From: JAAAPF01 sp964481035
GTDB lineage: Bacteria; Pseudomonadota; Alphaproteobacteria; Geminicoccales; Geminicoccaceae
Direction: 5' to 3'
DNA length: 13,439 nt
NCBI GenBank assembly: GCA_964481035.1
Contig: CAYZSE010000098.1
Span: forward strand, 1 to 13,439
Shown here: positions 1-9,704 of the stretch, one piece after another
Position numbering within the stretch: the stretch's first letter is position 1
Layout of the letters: the number at the start of each line of letters is the position of its first letter
The notes under the pieces: generated by a model
What the model saw: the letters and a program-made list of their open reading frames with translations, nothing else
Told to the model about the DNA's origin: nothing
Database searches by the model: none
Program-made: the position numbers and the translations under genes

Positions 1-124
1 CCATCGCGGCGACGTCCGCGCCGTCGGCTACAACACCCGCAACGCCCTGGCCGCCTTCCTGCAGCGCCTCGAGGCGAGCCCTGTCGTCGTCGCGCCGGTT
101 GCCGTGGCGCGAACGGCCGACTAA
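1..124 (+). CDS. C-terminal tail of an unidentified protein (5' end outside window)
   Basis: An open frame entering from the left edge ends at a TAA at 122-124 and leaves 40 visible residues. It contains VRAVGYNTRNALAAFLQRLE followed by an Ala/Val-rich tail. A 'VRxxxYNT...L...L' ending is seen at the C-terminus of some class V PLP-dependent aminotransferases (the cysteine desulfurase-like group). The match is too short to be diagnostic, so no function is assigned. The frame has G/C-rich third positions typical of this genome. The FkbM-type methyltransferase starts 26 bases downstream on the same strand, so the two may be co-transcribed. Confidence 0.6.
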   Translation, partial: HRGDVRAVGYNTRNALAAFLQRLEASPVVVAPVAVARTAD

Positions 125-150
125 GTGTCGAAGGCTCGAGGAGAAGGCAC

Positions 151-834
151 TTGGCGCACCCCGCGCGCCACAGTCCGATCTGGTTACGCACGATCAGACA
201 CGTGGTTGCGCGTCGCGCCCGCCCATCGGCGCGCCGTCTCGCCATCTGGCGTGCTCGCAATGCCTTTGTCCAGATCGCGACGGCGCTCGAGCCCGGCGAC
301 ATCGCCATCGACGCCGGCGCGAATGTCGGCGAGTTCACTGCCCCGATGGCGGCGAGCGGCGCGACGGTTCACGCCTTCGAGCCGGATCCCTACGCCTATG
401 CCGAGCTCCGCAAGCGCTTTGCAACGGCGGCCAACGTGCACGTCCACCGCGCCGCCGTGGGTGCTGTGAGCGGCACGATCACCTTGTATCGTGCCGCCGG
501 CGTGGACGCGGATCCCGTTCGGCTGTCGAAGTCGTCTTCCGTCATCGCCACGAAGGCCAACGTCGACCCGAGTGCAGGAACCGAGGTTCCGGTAGTCGAC
601 CTCGGCGCCTTCATCGAGGGCCATCATCCCGTGCGTCTTCTCAAGATGGACATCGAAGGAGCCGAGGCCGAGACCCTGGAGCGTCTGCTCGAGCTCGATC
701 TCTTGGCCGGTATCGAGGCGGTCTTCGTCGAGGCGCACGACCACAAGATCGAGGTCATCGCGCCGCGGATGACCGCGGTGCGCGCCCGCATCGCCGAGGC
801 CGGGCTCGTGAACGTCAATCTCGATTGGGCCTGA
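151..834 (+). CDS. FkbM-family SAM-dependent methyltransferase
   Basis: A 227-residue Rossmann-fold methyltransferase. The SAM-binding motif I is DAGANVGEFT at about residues 54-63. The acidic end of strand 2 is FEPDP at about 76-80. The FkbM signature KMDIEGAE lies at about 165-172 and is followed by a VFVEAHDH strand near the C-terminus. Family members O-methylate sugars, polyketides or other small molecules, and many act in polysaccharide or glycan modification. The substrate cannot be read from the sequence. The start is a TTG at 151, chosen because GAGGAG (138-143) sits seven bases upstream and the frame fits the family length. The N-terminus is Arg-rich with no signal peptide, so the protein is probably cytoplasmic. 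It may form an operon with the truncated upstream gene, and it converges on the SulP transporter with about 90 bases between stops. Confidence 0.88.
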   Translation: MAHPARHSPIWLRTIRHVVARRARPSARRLAIWRARNAFVQIATALEPGDIAIDAGANVGEFTAPMAASGATVHAFEPDPYAYAELRKRFATAANVHVHRAAVGAVSGTITLYRAAGVDADPVRLSKSSSVIATKANVDPSAGTEVPVVDLGAFIEGHHPVRLLKMDIEGAEAETLERLLELDLLAGIEAVFVEAHDHKIEVIAPRMTAVRARIAEAGLVNVNLDWA

Positions 835-926
835 CGCCGCGCCACGCCATGGGCGGCCGGGCGGGGACGCGGTATGGTCAAGCGGTTCGGAAAACGCGCC
901 AACCGATGGCCTCGGCGAGAAACAGG

Positions 927-2681
927 CTAGTCGGCGGCCGGCAGCCCCTCATCGGCGCGGTGTAGCGTGTCGGGATCGAGCCTCGCCATGGCTTGGTGCT
1001 GGGAGAGGAAGACCTCGCCCGTGAGGTCGCGGAGAAAATGGCCGCGCTCGAGCATGTCCATGACGGGCCCTTTGACCTCGGAGAGGTGAAAGCGCACGCC
1101 GGCGTCGTTCAGCCGGTGGACGATGCCCTCGAGGCTCTCCAGCGCGCTCGCGTCGATGAAGTTGATCGCGGGGCACATCAGCACAACGTCGCTGATCTCG
1201 GGCTTGGCCGCGACGAAATCGTAGATCTTGTCCTCGAGGAAGCGCGCGTTGGCGAAGTAGAGGCTCTCGTCGACGCGCACCGTGAGCACCTTGGGGCTGG
1301 TGATGACGCGATGGCGCAGGACGTTGCGGAAATGCTCGGTGCCCGGAACCTGGCCGACGATGGCCATGTGCGGGCGGCTCGTCCGCAAGAGGAAGAGCAG
1401 AAGCGAGAGCCCGACGCCCGCCGCGATGCCGACCTCGACGCCGAAGCCGAGAGTGAGCACGATCGTCGCCGCCATCGCGGCGAAGTCGCCCTTGGAATAG
1501 GTCCAGGTGCGCCGCAGCCCCCCGAGGTCGACGAGCGAGAGCACGGCGACGATGATCGTCGCGGCCAGCGTCGCCTTGGGCAGGAAGTAGAGAAGCGGGG
1601 TGAGGAGCAGCGTCGCGAGTGCGATGCCGACGGCGGTGAACGCGCCGGCGGCGGGCGTCTCGGCGCCGGCATCGAAGTTGACCACCGATCGGGCGAAGCC
1701 GCCGGTCACGGGGTAGCCGCCCGAGACCGACGCGGCGACGTTGGCAGCACCCAGGCCCACGAGCTCCTGATCGGGGTCGATCCGTTGGCGCTTCTTGGCG
1801 GCGAGCGTCTGGCCGACCGAGACGCTCTCGACGAAGCCGACGATCGAGATGAGCACGGCGGGGACGAGGAGCTGGCCCCAGAGCTCGGCGTCGAAGACGG
1901 GCAGGGTCAGCGGCGGCAGGCCCTGCGGCACGTCGCCGACGATGGCGACGCCGTTCGGCCCGTCGAGGGCGTAGGTCCAGGTGGCGAGCGTCGTCAGCGC
2001 GACGGCCGCGACGGGCCCGGTCTTGGTGATGATGTCCGCGAGTCGCGGCGCGAGGCCCCAGGCGCATAGGAGTGGTTTGAGGCGGCTGCGGACCCAAAAG
2101 AGGAACGCGATCGAGGCCACACCGATCAGGAGAGTCCCGAGATGAACGTCGCCCAGATGCCCGAGGAGCGAGAGCACGATCTCGAACAGGTTGTGCCCCG
2201 ACGCGGGCACGCCGAGCACGTGCTCGAGCTGGCTCGCGGCGATGATGAGCCCCGCCGCCGTGATGAAGCCCGAGATCACCGGGTGGCTGAGGAAATTGGC
2301 GAGGAAGCCGAGCCGCAGCACGCCGAGCAGCAGGAGGAACATCCCCGAGAGCAGGGCGAGCGCGAGAGCGGCGGTGTAGTATTCGGCCGTGCCGACCGCC
2401 GTGAGGTTGCCCACGGCCGCTGCCGTCATGAGCGAGACGACCGCCACGGGTCCGACGGCCAGTGCCCGGCTCGTGCCGAAGACGGCGTAGGCCGCGAGCG
2501 GCAGGATCGAGGCGTAGAGGCCGACCTCGGGCGGCAGGCCCGCGAGCAGCGCGTAGGCGAGCGACTGCGGAATCAGCATGATCGTGACGATGACCGCGGC
2601 CATGGCATCGTTGACGAAGGCGTCGCGATCGTAGCGCCGGCCCCAGTCGAGGATCGGGAAATAGCGCTCGAGCTTGCTCAC
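927..2681 (-). CDS. SulP family inorganic anion transporter with C-terminal STAS domain
   Basis: A 584-residue inner-membrane transporter of the SulP (SLC26-like) family, whose members carry sulfate, bicarbonate or other anions by symport or exchange. Near the N-terminus it has the family signature around IPQSLAYALLAGLPPEVGLY, then repeated hydrophobic helices through about residue 430. A cytoplasmic STAS domain follows (about 445-560), with the conserved loop INFIDASALESLE. The length is normal for the family. The GTG at 2681 is preferred as start: GAGG lies six bases upstream, and the protein then begins MSKLERYFPILDWGRRYD as in relatives. A TTG at 2735 would add 18 poorly conserved residues. 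A 20-codon frame from an ATG at 2740 ends in a TGA that overlaps this GTG. The gene lies 88 bases behind apt on the same strand and may share its transcript. The exact substrate is unknown. Confidence 0.93.
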   Translation of the reverse strand: MSKLERYFPILDWGRRYDRDAFVNDAMAAVIVTIMLIPQSLAYALLAGLPPEVGLYASILPLAAYAVFGTSRALAVGPVAVVSLMTAAAVGNLTAVGTAEYYTAALALALLSGMFLLLLGVLRLGFLANFLSHPVISGFITAAGLIIAASQLEHVLGVPASGHNLFEIVLSLLGHLGDVHLGTLLIGVASIAFLFWVRSRLKPLLCAWGLAPRLADIITKTGPVAAVALTTLATWTYALDGPNGVAIVGDVPQGLPPLTLPVFDAELWGQLLVPAVLISIVGFVESVSVGQTLAAKKRQRIDPDQELVGLGAANVAASVSGGYPVTGGFARSVVNFDAGAETPAAGAFTAVGIALATLLLTPLLYFLPKATLAATIIVAVLSLVDLGGLRRTWTYSKGDFAAMAATIVLTLGFGVEVGIAAGVGLSLLLFLLRTSRPHMAIVGQVPGTEHFRNVLRHRVITSPKVLTVRVDESLYFANARFLEDKIYDFVAAKPEISDVVLMCPAINFIDASALESLEGIVHRLNDAGVRFHLSEVKGPVMDMLERGHFLRDLTGEVFLSQHQAMARLDPDTLHRADEGLPAAD

Positions 2682-2769
2682 CAGCCGCCTCGCGTCGGCT
2701 TTCCAGGCGAACGCCGTGAACCCGCAGGCGCCCAACGCATGATGCCGTCGTCTCGTGCAGCCGCGGCGC

Positions 2770-3303
2770 TCACGCCGGCAGCTGCAGGACCGAGCGGCAG
2801 GGGACGCCGAGGCGCTCGACGCCGCCCAGCCCCATCAGCTCCATGAGAAAGACGCAGCCCAGCGTCTCGACGCCGACCCGTTCCAAGAGGTCGATCGTGG
2901 CCTTGCAGGTGCCGCCGGTCGCGATCAGGTCGTCGACGATGACGACCTTGCGGCCGGGGACGATGAGATCGGCCGAGACCTCGACGACGTCGTTGCCGTA
3001 TTCGAGATCGTAGGCGTGGCTGTGGACCAGGCCCGGCAGCTTGCCGCGCTTTCTGACCATGACCATGCCGAGGCCGAGCTGCATGGCGATCGGGGCGGCG
3101 AAGATGAAGCCGCGGCTCTCGATCGCGACGAGCTGATCCGGTACGAACGGCTCGACCTCGCGGGCCATGGCGGCGACCGCCGTGCGCCAGGCGCTGGAGT
3201 GCGCCAGCAGCGTCGAGATGTCGTAGAATTGGATGCCCGGCTTCGGAAAATCGGGCACGACACGGATGTGACGGCGAAGATCGGGGACGTGGGCATGGGG
3301 CAT
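2770..3303 (-). CDS. apt: Adenine phosphoribosyltransferase
   Basis: A 177-residue type I phosphoribosyltransferase that converts adenine and PRPP to AMP and pyrophosphate in purine salvage in the cytoplasm. The N-terminal region around RRHIRVVPDFPKPGIQFYDI is characteristic of Apt. The substrate-side strand is AIESRGFIFAAP (about residues 60-71), and the PRPP-binding motif VVIVDDLIATGGT lies at about 120-132. The length is typical (170-180). The start is the ATG at 3303. The frame stays open further upstream, but that sequence is antisense to the DUF192 gene and looks non-coding. The start codon region overlaps the start of the divergent DUF192 gene by nine bases. A 5-bp hairpin (2764-2777) places the TGA stop in its loop. 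The SulP transporter gene follows after 88 bases. Confidence 0.96.
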   Translation of the reverse strand: MPHAHVPDLRRHIRVVPDFPKPGIQFYDISTLLAHSSAWRTAVAAMAREVEPFVPDQLVAIESRGFIFAAPIAMQLGLGMVMVRKRGKLPGLVHSHAYDLEYGNDVVEVSADLIVPGRKVVIVDDLIATGGTCKATIDLLERVGVETLGCVFLMELMGLGGVERLGVPCRSVLQLPA

Positions 3304-3750
3304 CGACGGGCGTTCTTCGGGCTCGGGTTGGCGTTCCTGGTGACGGCGTGGGCTCAGCCGGTGCCGGCGGCGGAGACGACGCCGGTCGTCGTGCGGACCG
3401 CCAACGGCGAGCACCTGTTTCGGGTCGAGGTGGCGGCGACCGAGGCGGCGCGGGCGAGGGGGCTGATGTTCCGCGAGGAGCTCGAGCCCGACGCGGGCAT
3501 GCTCTTCCTCTTCGACCCGCCGCGTCGCGTCGGCTTCTGGATGAAAAACACCCTCATTCCGCTCGACATGCTCTTCGCCGACGCGGCGGGGCGGATCATC
3601 GCCATCGTCGAGCGGGCGGAGCCGCACTCGCTCGAGCCGCGCGGGCCGGACGCGCCCGTCGCGGCCGTCCTGGAGATCAACGGCGGCCTTGCCGAGCGGC
3701 TCGGCATCGCCGTCGGCGACGAGATGAGCGGCGGTCCGCTCACCCCCTGA
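3295..3750 (+). CDS. DUF192 family protein, predicted exported
   Basis: A 151-residue protein of the DUF192 family, a small beta-rich domain of unclear biochemical role in bacteria and archaea. Residues 1-26 form a Sec-type signal peptide: a basic start (MGHRR), a hydrophobic core, and an AxA-like site around VPAAE. The mature part shows the family motifs RGLMFREEL (about 55-63) and FWMKNTLIPLDMLF (about 81-94), and a C-terminal ING-GLAERLGI-GD segment. It is probably periplasmic or envelope-associated. The start is the ATG at 3295, with GGGGA at 3283-3287 as a plausible ribosome-binding site. The start overlaps the apt start on the opposite strand, so its promoter and leader must lie inside apt coding sequence. 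Its stop is three bases from the convergent aminotransferase stop, leaving no room for a terminator between them. Confidence 0.9.
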   Translation: MGHRRAFFGLGLAFLVTAWAQPVPAAETTPVVVRTANGEHLFRVEVAATEAARARGLMFREELEPDAGMLFLFDPPRRVGFWMKNTLIPLDMLFADAAGRIIAIVERAEPHSLEPRGPDAPVAAVLEINGGLAERLGIAVGDEMSGGPLTP

Positions 3751-3753
3751 GCC

Positions 3754-4956
3754 TCAAACGAGCGCGGCACAGGCACGCTCGATCCGCGCGCAGGCGTCGG
3801 TGAGCAGTTCGGTCGAGGTGGCGTAGGACACGCGAAAGCACGGATCGAGCCCGAAGGCGCTGCCGTGGACGACGGCGACCCCTTCACTCTCCAGGAGATA
3901 GCGGGCGAAGTCCTCGCTGGTCTCGATGACCTTGCCGTCGGGGGCGCGCTTGCCGATGACGCCGGCGCAGCTCGGATAGACGTAGAACGCCCCCTCGGGC
4001 CGGCGGCAGCGCAGGCCGGGAGTCGCGTCGAGCGCATCGGCGACGAGGTCGCGGCGCTGCTTGAAGACGGCGTTGCGCTCGGCGAGGAAGTCGGTCGGCC
4101 CGTCGAGGGCCGCGACCGCCGCGGCCTGGCTCACCGACGACGGGTTGGAAGTGCTCTGCGACTGGACCTTGGCCATCGCCTTGATGAGCGGCGCCGGCCC
4201 GCCGGCATAGCCGATCCGCCAGCCGGTCATCGCGTAGGCCTTGGACACGCCGTTGACCGTGAGCGTTCGCGGATAGAGCTCCGGGGCGATCTGCGCCGGC
4301 GTCGTGGCGACGAAGCCGTCGTAGACGAGGTGCTCGTACATGTCGTCGGTCATGACCGCGACGTGCTCGTGCCGCAGCAGGACCGCGCACAGCGCCTCGA
4401 GCTCGGCCCGCGTGTAGGCGGCGCCGGTCGGGTTGTTCGGCGAGTTGAGGATGACCCATCTGGTCTTCGGGGTGATCGCCGCGTCGAGGTCCTCGGCGCG
4501 CAGCTTGAAGCCGGTCTGCTCGGGTGCGGTGACGAAGACCGGCTCGCCGCCGGCGAGCAGCACCATGTCGGGATAGGAGACCCAGTAGGGCGCCGGGATG
4601 ACGACCTCGTCGCCCGGGTCGAGCGTCGCCATCAGCGCGTTGTAGAGGACCTGCTTGCCGCCGGTGCCGACGGTGATCTGCTCGGGCGTGTAGCCGAGCT
4701 CGTTCTCGCGAGCGAACTTGCGGCAGATCGCCTCCTTGAGCGCCGGCGTGCCGTCGACCGCGGTGTACTTGGTGTCACCGTCGCGGATCGCCTTGATCGC
4801 CGCTTCCTTGATGTGGCCGGGCGTGTCGAAGTCGGGCTCGCCGGCGCCGAGGCCGATGACGTCGCGGCCCTGCGCCTTGAGCTCGCGGGCGAGGTTGGTG
4901 ACGGCGATGGTGGGCGAGGGCTTGATCCGGGCGAGCCGCTCGGCCGTGGCGATCAT
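3754..4956 (-). CDS. aspC: Aspartate aminotransferase, class I-beta (PLP-dependent)
   Basis: A 400-residue fold-type I PLP aminotransferase that moves the amino group between aspartate and 2-oxoglutarate. It begins MIATAERLARIKPSPTIAVT and has GLGAGEPDFDTP (about 35-46). The NSPNNPTG motif is at 171-178, and the PLP-binding lysine is in NGVSKAYAMTGWRIGY (Lys239). The carboxylate-binding arginine is in FRVSYATS (Arg375). The length fits the class I-beta family of alphaproteobacteria and thermophiles. Some members also use prephenate in phenylalanine and tyrosine synthesis, so a dual role is possible. The ATG at 4956 was chosen because AAGGA lies just upstream; the open frame extends 20 poorly conserved codons further, to 5016. 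The gene follows gcvP on the same strand after 96 bases and may be transcribed with it. The symbol aatA is also used for such genes. Confidence 0.94.
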   Translation of the reverse strand: MIATAERLARIKPSPTIAVTNLARELKAQGRDVIGLGAGEPDFDTPGHIKEAAIKAIRDGDTKYTAVDGTPALKEAICRKFARENELGYTPEQITVGTGGKQVLYNALMATLDPGDEVVIPAPYWVSYPDMVLLAGGEPVFVTAPEQTGFKLRAEDLDAAITPKTRWVILNSPNNPTGAAYTRAELEALCAVLLRHEHVAVMTDDMYEHLVYDGFVATTPAQIAPELYPRTLTVNGVSKAYAMTGWRIGYAGGPAPLIKAMAKVQSQSTSNPSSVSQAAAVAALDGPTDFLAERNAVFKQRRDLVADALDATPGLRCRRPEGAFYVYPSCAGVIGKRAPDGKVIETSEDFARYLLESEGVAVVHGSAFGLDPCFRVSYATSTELLTDACARIERACAALV

Positions 4957-5026
4957 GGGCGTGTCCTTCCGCGTGCGCGACCGCCGGACGTTAATGGCCC
5001 GGGCGCCGTCAGGCAACGTCGCTCGC

Positions 5027-5041
5027 CCGCGGTCGCCGCGG
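5027..5041 (-). other. Small GC hairpin between gcvP and the aminotransferase gene
   Basis: CCGCGG is repeated around a 3-base loop, allowing a 6-bp all-GC stem that starts 12 bases after the gcvP stop. No T-run follows, so this is not a standard intrinsic terminator. It could pause or partly attenuate transcription, or protect the 3' end of gcv mRNA. In such GC-rich DNA it may be chance. Confidence 0.3.
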
Positions 5042-5052
5042 CTCCGTCTCGG

Positions 5053-7884
<2,832 letters not shown>

Positions 7885-7929
7885 GAGAAATCTCTCCTGA
7901 AAAGGCGGTACGGGCGCGCGGGGGGAAGA

Positions 7930-8304
7930 TCAGCTCTGGTCGGCGACGAGGGCGGCATAGGCGGCCTCGTCCATGAGCGCAGCGATCGCGCCGGCATCGC
8001 TGGGCCTCAGCTTGACGAACCAGCCGTCACCCTCGGCGGCCTCGTTGACCAGCGCCGGGTTGTCGGCGAGCGCCGCGTTGACGTCCACGATCTCACCGGC
8101 GATCGGGGCGTACACGTCGCTCGCCGCCTTCACGGACTCGACGACGGCCATCGTCTCGCCGGCATCGACGCTGCGGCCGATCTCGGGCAGATCGACGAAC
8201 ACGACGTCGCCGAGTTGCTCTTGGGCGTGAACGCTGATCCCGACGACGGCGGTCTCGCCGTCGAGCAGCACCCATTCATGATCCTTGGTGTAGCGGCGGG
8301 CCAC
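7930..8304 (-). CDS. gcvH: Glycine cleavage system H protein (lipoyl carrier)
   Basis: A 124-residue lipoyl-domain protein that shuttles the aminomethyl intermediate between GcvP, GcvT and the separately encoded dihydrolipoamide dehydrogenase. The lipoylated lysine is Lys59 in TMAVVESVKAASDVYAP. The N-terminal YTKDHEW motif and the C-terminal GDGWFVKLRP segment are diagnostic. The length is typical. The start is a GTG at 8304, supported by GGAGAGA upstream and by alignment of the YTKDHEW segment. It lies 12 bases downstream of the gcvT stop and 45 bases before gcvP, so the three genes are clearly one operon. Confidence 0.97.
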   Translation of the reverse strand: MARRYTKDHEWVLLDGETAVVGISVHAQEQLGDVVFVDLPEIGRSVDAGETMAVVESVKAASDVYAPIAGEIVDVNAALADNPALVNEAAEGDGWFVKLRPSDAGAIAALMDEAAYAALVADQS

Positions 8305-8316
8305 GCGGTCTCTCCG

Positions 8317-9417
8317 TCAGCGGTGGTAACGGTGCGGTACGAAAGGAAGCGCGGTCACTCGAGCCGCGATGTCGTGCCGGCGCACCCTACAGGTGAGCTC
8401 GGTGCCGGTGCCGGCCAACGCCGCCTCGACATATCCGAGCGCTATCGGGGCGCCGACCGTCGGCCCGAAACCGCCGCTGGTCACCCGCCCGACGATGCGC
8501 CCGGCGTGCCGGATCTCGGCGCCTTCGCGCGCCGGCATGCGGCCTTCGAGGGTCAGGCCCACGAGCTGCTCTTCAGTGCCCGCGGCGAGCTCGTGCAGAA
8601 GCCGTTCGGCACCGGGAAAGCCGCCGGTCTGGCGACGCCGCTTGTTGATCGTCCAGCCGAGGCCGGCGGCGATCGGCGAGGTCGAGGTGTCGATCTCGTG
8701 ACCGTAGAGGCACAGGCCCGCCTCCAAGCGCAGGCTGTCGCGGGCGCCGAGGCCGGCGGCGGTCACCCTGGGGTCGTCGACCAGCCGGGCGACGAATTCC
8801 TCGACGATGGCATCCGCGACCTCGATCTCGAAGCCGTCCTCGCCGGTGTAGCCGAGCCGCACGACGCGCGCCGGGTGGCCGGCGATGGCGACCTCGCGGC
8901 TCTCGCGAAAGCTCAACGCTCGGGCCTCGGGTAGCTCGGCCGTCAGGACCTCGGCTGCGGCCGGCCCCTGAAGTGCCAGCAGCGAGCGCTCTTCCAAGAG
9001 CGCGGGCCGATGTGCCGCCGGCAGCGCCGCTTCGAGAACGCGCAGGTCGTCGCCGGTGCGCGCGGCGTTGACGACGAGGAACCAGTCGCGCTCATGGCGG
9101 ATCGCCATGAGATCGTCGACGATGCCCCCGTCGGGGGCAAGGAGGAGTGTGTATTTGGCGGTGTGAGGTTGCTGGCGTTGGAGATCGCCGCAGAGCAGGG
9201 TCTCGAGCGCCTCGGCCGCGGCCGCCGGGTCGCCCGGCACGCGGACGGTGCCCATGTGGGAGACATCGAAGAGCGCGGCCCGCTCGCGACACGCCCGATG
9301 CTCCGCAATGATGCCCGTCGGGTACTGGATCGGCAACGACCAGCCGGCGAACGCGACCATGCGCGCGCCGTGCGCGCGGTGCCAATCGTAGAGCGCAGTT
9401 CTCCGGTCTTCGGTCAC
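8317..9417 (-). CDS. gcvT: Aminomethyltransferase, T protein of the glycine cleavage system
   Basis: A 366-residue folate-binding enzyme that releases ammonia from aminomethyl-GcvH and forms 5,10-methylene-tetrahydrofolate. Visible family features are MVAFAGWSLPIQYP (about 20-33), the FDVSHMG motif (50-56) and IVDDLMAIR, whose Asp101 corresponds to the catalytic Asp101 of E. coli GcvT. The C-terminal barrel has IRHAGRIVGRVTSGGFGPT. The length is typical. The start is a GTG at 9417 with only a weak GGGGCGA upstream, consistent with a leader whose access to ribosomes is regulated. It is the first gene of gcvTHP. About 48 bases of leader separate its start from the 3' edge of the second glycine aptamer. 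Confidence 0.97.
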   Translation of the reverse strand: MTEDRRTALYDWHRAHGARMVAFAGWSLPIQYPTGIIAEHRACRERAALFDVSHMGTVRVPGDPAAAAEALETLLCGDLQRQQPHTAKYTLLLAPDGGIVDDLMAIRHERDWFLVVNAARTGDDLRVLEAALPAAHRPALLEERSLLALQGPAAAEVLTAELPEARALSFRESREVAIAGHPARVVRLGYTGEDGFEIEVADAIVEEFVARLVDDPRVTAAGLGARDSLRLEAGLCLYGHEIDTSTSPIAAGLGWTINKRRRQTGGFPGAERLLHELAAGTEEQLVGLTLEGRMPAREGAEIRHAGRIVGRVTSGGFGPTVGAPIALGYVEAALAGTGTELTCRVRRHDIAARVTALPFVPHRYHR

Positions 9418-9433
9418 GACGGTCGCCCCAGCC

Positions 9434-9458
9434 CACCGGGCGCAACATCGCGCCGGTG
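9434..9458 (-). promoter_or_regulatory. Hairpin between the glycine riboswitch and the gcvT start (candidate expression platform)
   Basis: On the coding strand, CACCGG and CCGGTG pair over 6 bp. The stem extends by about 3-4 more pairs across one bulged C and closes a short loop. No T-run follows, which argues against an intrinsic terminator. The 3' arm abuts the G-rich stretch that serves as the gcvT ribosome-binding region. The layout would suit translational control, with an alternative fold that frees or hides this region according to glycine binding. The role is inferred from position and pairing only. Confidence 0.45.
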
Positions 9459-9465
9459 TGCCCCC

Positions 9466-9642
9466 CGCTGTCCGCGACCTGAGAGTTTAGCGCTCGCGGC
9501 CGAGCGCCTTCACCTTCGGTGGGGTGCAGCCGCACCCGCTCTCCAGCGTGTCATCCGCCTGCGGTCCTGGGGCCTGAGAGTTTCCGGGGGCGGTTGCTCC
9601 TTCGGCGGCGCGTCCAGAACCGACGCACACTCTCCCGCAGAC
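9466..9642 (-). promoter_or_regulatory. Tandem glycine riboswitch (gcvT leader)
   Basis: Two consecutive glycine aptamers are readable on the minus strand. Aptamer 1 (about 9640 to 9563) runs GGGAGAG, a 7-bp hairpin, GCCGAAGGAGCAA, then AACTCTCAGG. Aptamer 2 (about 9546 to 9468) runs GGAGAG, a perfect GGGTGC/GCACCC hairpin, ACCGAAGG, a second hairpin (9490-9507, GCGCTCG/CGAGCGC), AACTCTCAGG, then GGACAG. The paired GAGAG/CTCTC arms and the CCGAAGG and CTCAGG motifs are the hallmarks of the gcvT riboswitch class. These RNAs bind glycine and usually switch gcv expression on when glycine is abundant. Position directly upstream of gcvT supports the call. Edges are approximate. Confidence 0.95.
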
Positions 9643-9660
9643 GTCATCTGACCGTGAACA

Positions 9661-9687
9661 AGTATAAAGCCCGTCCACCACCGTCAA
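9661..9687 (-). promoter_or_regulatory. Candidate sigma-70-type promoter of the gcvTHP operon
   Basis: On the minus strand, TTGACG (9687-9682) resembles a -35 box and TATACT (9666-9661) a -10 box. They are 15 bp apart, a little short of the usual 16-18. Transcription would start near 9653, about a dozen bases before the first glycine aptamer, as expected for a riboswitch leader. The element lies wholly in the gap between the upstream editing gene stop (9705) and the riboswitch, which is locally AT-richer than its surroundings. Confidence 0.6.
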
Positions 9688-9704
9688 GGCACCAGCGGTA
9701 CGTT

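Noticed and set aside
835..926. Possible bidirectional terminator between the methyltransferase and SulP genes.
   Set aside because: Only short imperfect GC pairings are present, without a T-run on either strand; not strong enough to list.
99..965. A 288-codon + strand frame spanning the FkbM methyltransferase.
   Set aside because: It is extremely Arg-rich and out of frame with the clear methyltransferase, whose motifs and ribosome-binding site settle the reading frame.
993..2069. A long + strand open frame antisense to the SulP transporter gene.
   Set aside because: The composition is Glu/Asp/Arg/Gly-rich without domain features; it is a shadow of the transporter gene.
3304..3627. Upstream extension of the apt reading frame.
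   Set aside because: It is Arg/Glu/His-rich, antisense to the DUF192 gene, and not part of Apt, which is full length from the ATG at 3303.
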